Assembly (NCBI GenBank): GCA_017613595.1
Contig: JAGADM010000066.1
Coordinates: 1 to 27,814, forward strand
From: Lachnospiraceae bacterium
GTDB taxonomy: Bacteria; Bacillota_A; Clostridia; Lachnospirales; Lachnospiraceae
Reading direction: 5' to 3'
Length of the DNA stretch: 27,814 nt
Shown here: piece by piece, positions 26,048 to 27,814 of the stretch
How the letters are laid out: each line of letters starts with the position of its first letter
Position numbering within the stretch: the stretch's first letter is position 1
The notes under the pieces: generated by a model
The model's database searches: none
What the model saw: only the letters and a program-made list of their open reading frames with translations
What the model was told of the DNA's origin: nothing
Translations under genes and position numbers: made by a program

Positions 26048-26090
26048 ATAATAAAACAGAGACCCTCCGGCCGAGCCGAAGGAATCTCTG
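26048..26090 (-). terminator. Rho-independent terminator after the YbjQ-family gene
   Basis: Minus strand CAGAGA..CCTTCGG pairs with CCGGAGG.TCTCTG (13 pairs with a small UU/G internal loop), followed by TTTTATTATTG. It lies 46 bases after the stop at 26136 and ends that monocistronic transcript. Confidence 0.85.
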
Positions 26091-26135
26091 TTCTGCTGAC
26101 AGATTATCCGTCACGTTAATGTTTCAAAGCAGCGA

Positions 26136-26456
26136 TTACTGCTCTCTGTGGCATTTTACAGCGGTGCCGTAAGCCATAACTTCCGCAGCGCCCTGCATGA
26201 TGGCGCTTGTGGCGTAACGCACGCCGACAATAGCATCCGCGCCGAGACGTCCGGCATCCTGGATCATACGCTGAGTCGCAACACGGCGGGCATCATCCAT
26301 CATCTCCGTGTATCCGCTGATTTCGCCACCGACAATCGTCTTCAGGCCGGCCATGAAATCCTTTCCGATATGTTTCGAGTGAACGGTGCTTCCTTTCGCG
26401 ATGCCGAGAATCTCCAGTTTCATTCCGTCAATGCTTTCCGTAGTGGTAACGATCAT
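26136..26456 (-). CDS. YbjQ / UPF0145 family protein
   Basis: A 106-residue cytoplasmic protein of the YbjQ (UPF0145) family, which forms a small alpha/beta fold and often assembles into rings; its function is unknown. Recognisable motifs are LGIAKGSTVHSKHIGKDF, IVGGEISGYTEMMDDARRVA and GADAIVGVRYATSAIMQGAA, over the whole expected length. ATG at 26456 has GGGAGGG 7 bases upstream. It has its own promoter at 26521-26549 and terminator at 26048-26090, and is divergent from rplJ. Confidence 0.93.
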   Translation of the reverse strand: MIVTTTESIDGMKLEILGIAKGSTVHSKHIGKDFMAGLKTIVGGEISGYTEMMDDARRVATQRMIQDAGRLGADAIVGVRYATSAIMQGAAEVMAYGTAVKCHREQ

Positions 26457-26520
26457 AGTCTTTCCCTCCCGTTAAAATGATTTTCTCCTTTGCGAGTTTC
26501 CTCCTCCCAGATTACCCCTT

Positions 26521-26549
26521 ATTATATCACAAAAGCCTTCTTCTGTCAT
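26521..26549 (-). promoter_or_regulatory. Predicted promoter of the YbjQ-family gene
   Basis: Minus strand ATGACA (26549-26544), 17 bases, consensus TATAAT (26526-26521) preceded by TGA, an extended -10. The leader of about 60 bases contains two further purine-rich GGGAGGAGG and AAAGGAG stretches that have no start codon after them. Confidence 0.75.
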
Positions 26550-26620
26550 CAGAAAAGTCCCCTGTCCGGCCCATTTTCCGTAAAAATCGCATATAATTAA
26601 GAAATAATGCGTATTTCCGG

Positions 26621-26649
26621 TTGACATCCCCCGGAAAATGTGTTATAAA
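26621..26649 (+). promoter_or_regulatory. Predicted rplJL promoter
   Basis: TTGACA (26621-26626), 17 bases, TATAAA (26644-26649) preceded by TGT (extended -10). Transcription should start near 26656, just before the L10 leader. The presence of a strong dedicated promoter fits the absence of rplK-rplA upstream. Confidence 0.85.
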
Positions 26650-26655
26650 CATCGT

Positions 26656-26784
26656 TGACTGCCGAAGACAGTAGGTGCCGTAAGGCGTAAGCGATTCGTA
26701 AGAATCCGCCAACCGAGGATATGTCAGCATTTAATGATGAGTATTTTGTGCTGCTTTTCCGCTTCGGAAGAGGAGCATTTTTTT
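26656..26784 (+). ncRNA. L10 (rplJ) leader, autoregulatory mRNA structure
   Basis: GCCGAAGACAGTAGGTGCC (from 26670), a hairpin GATTC-GTAA-GAATC near 26692-26706, and CCGCCAACCGAGG (26707-26719) match the ribosomal protein L10 leader of Gram-positive bacteria, where L10 or its complex with L7/L12 binds its own mRNA. The closing strand reads CCAACCGAGG rather than the more usual CCTACCGAGG. Downstream, CAGCAT (26725-26730) can pair with GTGCTG (26748-26753), which would disrupt the attenuator hairpin and may be the antiterminator. Confidence 0.8.
26749..26784 (+). terminator. Attenuator terminator in the rplJ leader
   Basis: TGCTGCTTTTCC, loop GCTTC, GGAAGAGGAGCA (one mismatch, one G-U), followed by seven T (26778-26784). 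It lies upstream of the rplJ start at 26833, so it would stop transcription prematurely when L10 is in excess. Confidence 0.75.
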
Positions 26785-26832
26785 ATACCTCTGAATGTCG
26801 CGACAGTCGAAACTATACAGGAGGTAATTCAC

Positions 26833-27327
26833 ATGGCTAAGGTTGAGCTGAAGAAACCTATCATCGACGAGATCTCCAAGTATGTTGCCGACGCAAAGGC
26901 AATCGTTCTTGTTGACTATCGCGGATTGACGGTTGAACAGGACACCAAGCTTCGTAAGTCCCTGAGAGAAGGCGGCGTTGTATACAAGGTATACAAGAAC
27001 ACCTACCTCAAGAAGGCATTTGCCGGCACGGTTTATGAAGCACTTGCTAAGCATCTCGATGGACCTACCGCTGTTGCATTCGGATTGGAAGATGCAACCG
27101 CACCCGCCAGACTTCTTTCCGACGGAATGAAGATCTCGGATAAGCTTGAGTTCAAGGGCGGCGTTGTAGACGGAACCTATTATGATGCAAACGGCTGCAA
27201 GGTTGTTGCAAACATCCCTTCCAAGGAAGTTCTTATTTCCAGACTTCTTGGCAGCTTGCAGTCCCCGATCGCGAATCTTGCTCGCGTTCTCAATCAGATT
27301 GCAGAGAAGAAAGGCGAGGTTGCTTAA
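26833..27327 (+). CDS. rplJ: 50S ribosomal protein L10
   Basis: A 164-residue ribosomal protein forming the base of the L7/L12 stalk, which recruits translation factors. The N-terminal globular domain shows KAIVLVDYRGLTVEQDTKLR and VYKVYKNTYLKKAF; the C-terminal helix (LLGSLQSPIANLARVLNQIA) carries the L7/L12 dimer-binding region. The start is ATG at 26833, with AGGAGGT 7 bases upstream; an in-frame ATG at 26734 is rejected because it reads through the attenuator. Codon use is T-ending and unlike the minus-strand neighbours, as expected for a highly expressed gene. Normally preceded by rplK-rplA, it is here preceded by a divergent YbjQ-family gene. Confidence 0.97.
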   Translation: MAKVELKKPIIDEISKYVADAKAIVLVDYRGLTVEQDTKLRKSLREGGVVYKVYKNTYLKKAFAGTVYEALAKHLDGPTAVAFGLEDATAPARLLSDGMKISDKLEFKGGVVDGTYYDANGCKVVANIPSKEVLISRLLGSLQSPIANLARVLNQIAEKKGEVA

Positions 27328-27343
27328 TCTATCTGCACAGTTC

Positions 27344-27379
27344 GTATGACGCTGTCATACAGTCAAGCCGTATAACGGC
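27344..27379 (+). repeat. Two small hairpins between rplJ and rplL
   Basis: GTATGAC-GCT-GTCATAC (27344-27360) and GCCGT-ATA-ACGGC (27367-27379) lie in the 84-base gap between L10 and L7/L12 genes. Neither has a U-tract. They may mark an mRNA processing or stability site that helps make more L7/L12 than L10. Confidence 0.4.
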
Positions 27380-27411
27380 ATAATCTATTATTAATTTGGA
27401 GGAATTATAAC

Positions 27412-27783
27412 ATGACTAATCAGGAATTTATTGATGCTATCAAGTCCCTCACTGTTCTTGAGCTGAACGATCTTGTTAAGGCTTGTGAGGAAGAGTTTGG
27501 TGTTAGTGCTGCTGCAGGCGTTGTAGTTGCTGCTGCCGGTGCTGGCGCTGCCGCTGCTGCTGAGGAAGAGAAGACCGAGTTCAACGTAGAGCTTACCGAA
27601 GTTGGTGAGAACAAGGTTAAGGTTATCAAGGTTGTTCGTGAGATCACCGGTCTCGGCCTCAAGGAAGCTAAGGATCTTGTTGACGGCGCTCCTAAGAACA
27701 TCAAGGAAGCTGTTTCCAAGGAAGAGGCTGAGGACATCAAGAAGAAGGTTGAGGCTGAGGGCGCTAAGGTTACGCTGAAGTAA
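27412..27783 (+). CDS. rplL: 50S ribosomal protein L7/L12
   Basis: A 123-residue stalk protein, present as several dimers on L10. It has the N-terminal dimerisation helices ([20 protein letters not shown]), the Ala/Gly hinge ([18 protein letters not shown]) and the factor-binding C-terminal domain ([38 protein letters not shown]). ATG at 27412 has GGAGG 9 bases upstream. Codon use is strongly biased (GCT, GTT, AAG). Only 31 bases follow before the window ends; rpoB does not follow here, because it lies on the other strand at 4939. Confidence 0.98.
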   Translation: MTNQEFIDAIKSLTVLELNDLVKACEEEFGVSAAAGVVVAAAGAGAAAAAEEEKTEFNVELTEVGENKVKVIKVVREITGLGLKEAKDLVDGAPKNIKEAVSKEEAEDIKKKVEAEGAKVTLK

Positions 27784-27814
27784 TCTCGAAAAAACCTTCA
27801 CAAAAGGCCACGAA

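Noticed and set aside
26734..26832. N-terminal extension of L10 from an in-frame ATG at 26734
   Set aside because: It runs through the attenuator hairpin, has no Shine-Dalgarno, and homologous L10 proteins start at MAKVELKK-type sequences, matching ATG 26833 with AGGAGGT.

Overview
The window looks like chromosomal DNA of a Clostridia member, most likely a Lachnospiraceae relative. The basis is the form of RpoB, RpoC, L10 and L7/L12, strong AGGAGG ribosome binding sites, TTGACA/TATAAT promoters with many extended -10 (TGn) elements, and families common in that group: a DUF2975 protein paired with a small Cro/CI regulator, a DUF4173 protein, a FIST-EAL protein and a LacI-like sensor without a helix-turn-helix. 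No tRNA, rRNA, CRISPR array, insertion sequence or phage gene was seen.

Layout. All genes from 1 to 26456 read on the minus strand; only rplJ and rplL at the right end read on the plus strand. Positions 1-4939 hold rpoB and the first 359 codons of rpoC, with their own promoter. Positions 5295-7811 encode a very acidic zinc-ribbon protein. Positions 7953-12362 form a compact four-gene operon: sugar isomerase/epimerase, FMN-dependent alpha-hydroxy-acid dehydrogenase, 7TM HD-GYP phosphodiesterase and Gfo/Idh/MocA oxidoreductase. A 131-residue hypothetical gene (12596-12991) has its own promoter. Positions 13063-15446 hold a DUF2975 / HTH / DUF4173 unit headed by a promoter and a perfect palindrome. 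Positions 15669-20810 hold cysE, a copA-type copper ATPase with a second metal-binding domain at its C-terminus, and an ElyC/SanA-type membrane protein with a cysteine-rich ectodomain. Positions 20978-25961 form a FIST-EAL / LacI-like sensor / flavin reductase operon. A YbjQ-family gene (26136-26456) diverges from rplJ-rplL, whose leader carries an L10 autoregulatory structure and an attenuator.

How the genes fit together. The usual bacterial order L10-L7/L12-rpoB-rpoC is broken: rplJL and rpoBC are about 22 kb apart and point away from each other. The accessory genes between them have a cyclic-di-GMP turnover theme (an HD-GYP and an EAL enzyme, both with intact active-site motifs, and no intact GGDEF), a probable carbohydrate or hydroxy-acid catabolic operon, and copper handling. 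The observations most worth a second look are the in-frame ribosome binding site that could release a CopZ-like chaperone from copA, the split ribosomal/RNA-polymerase cluster, the acidic zinc-ribbon protein, the GGDEF-less sensor next to an EAL enzyme, and the palindrome-controlled DUF2975/HTH/DUF4173 unit. All family names come from motif recognition by eye; no database search was run.
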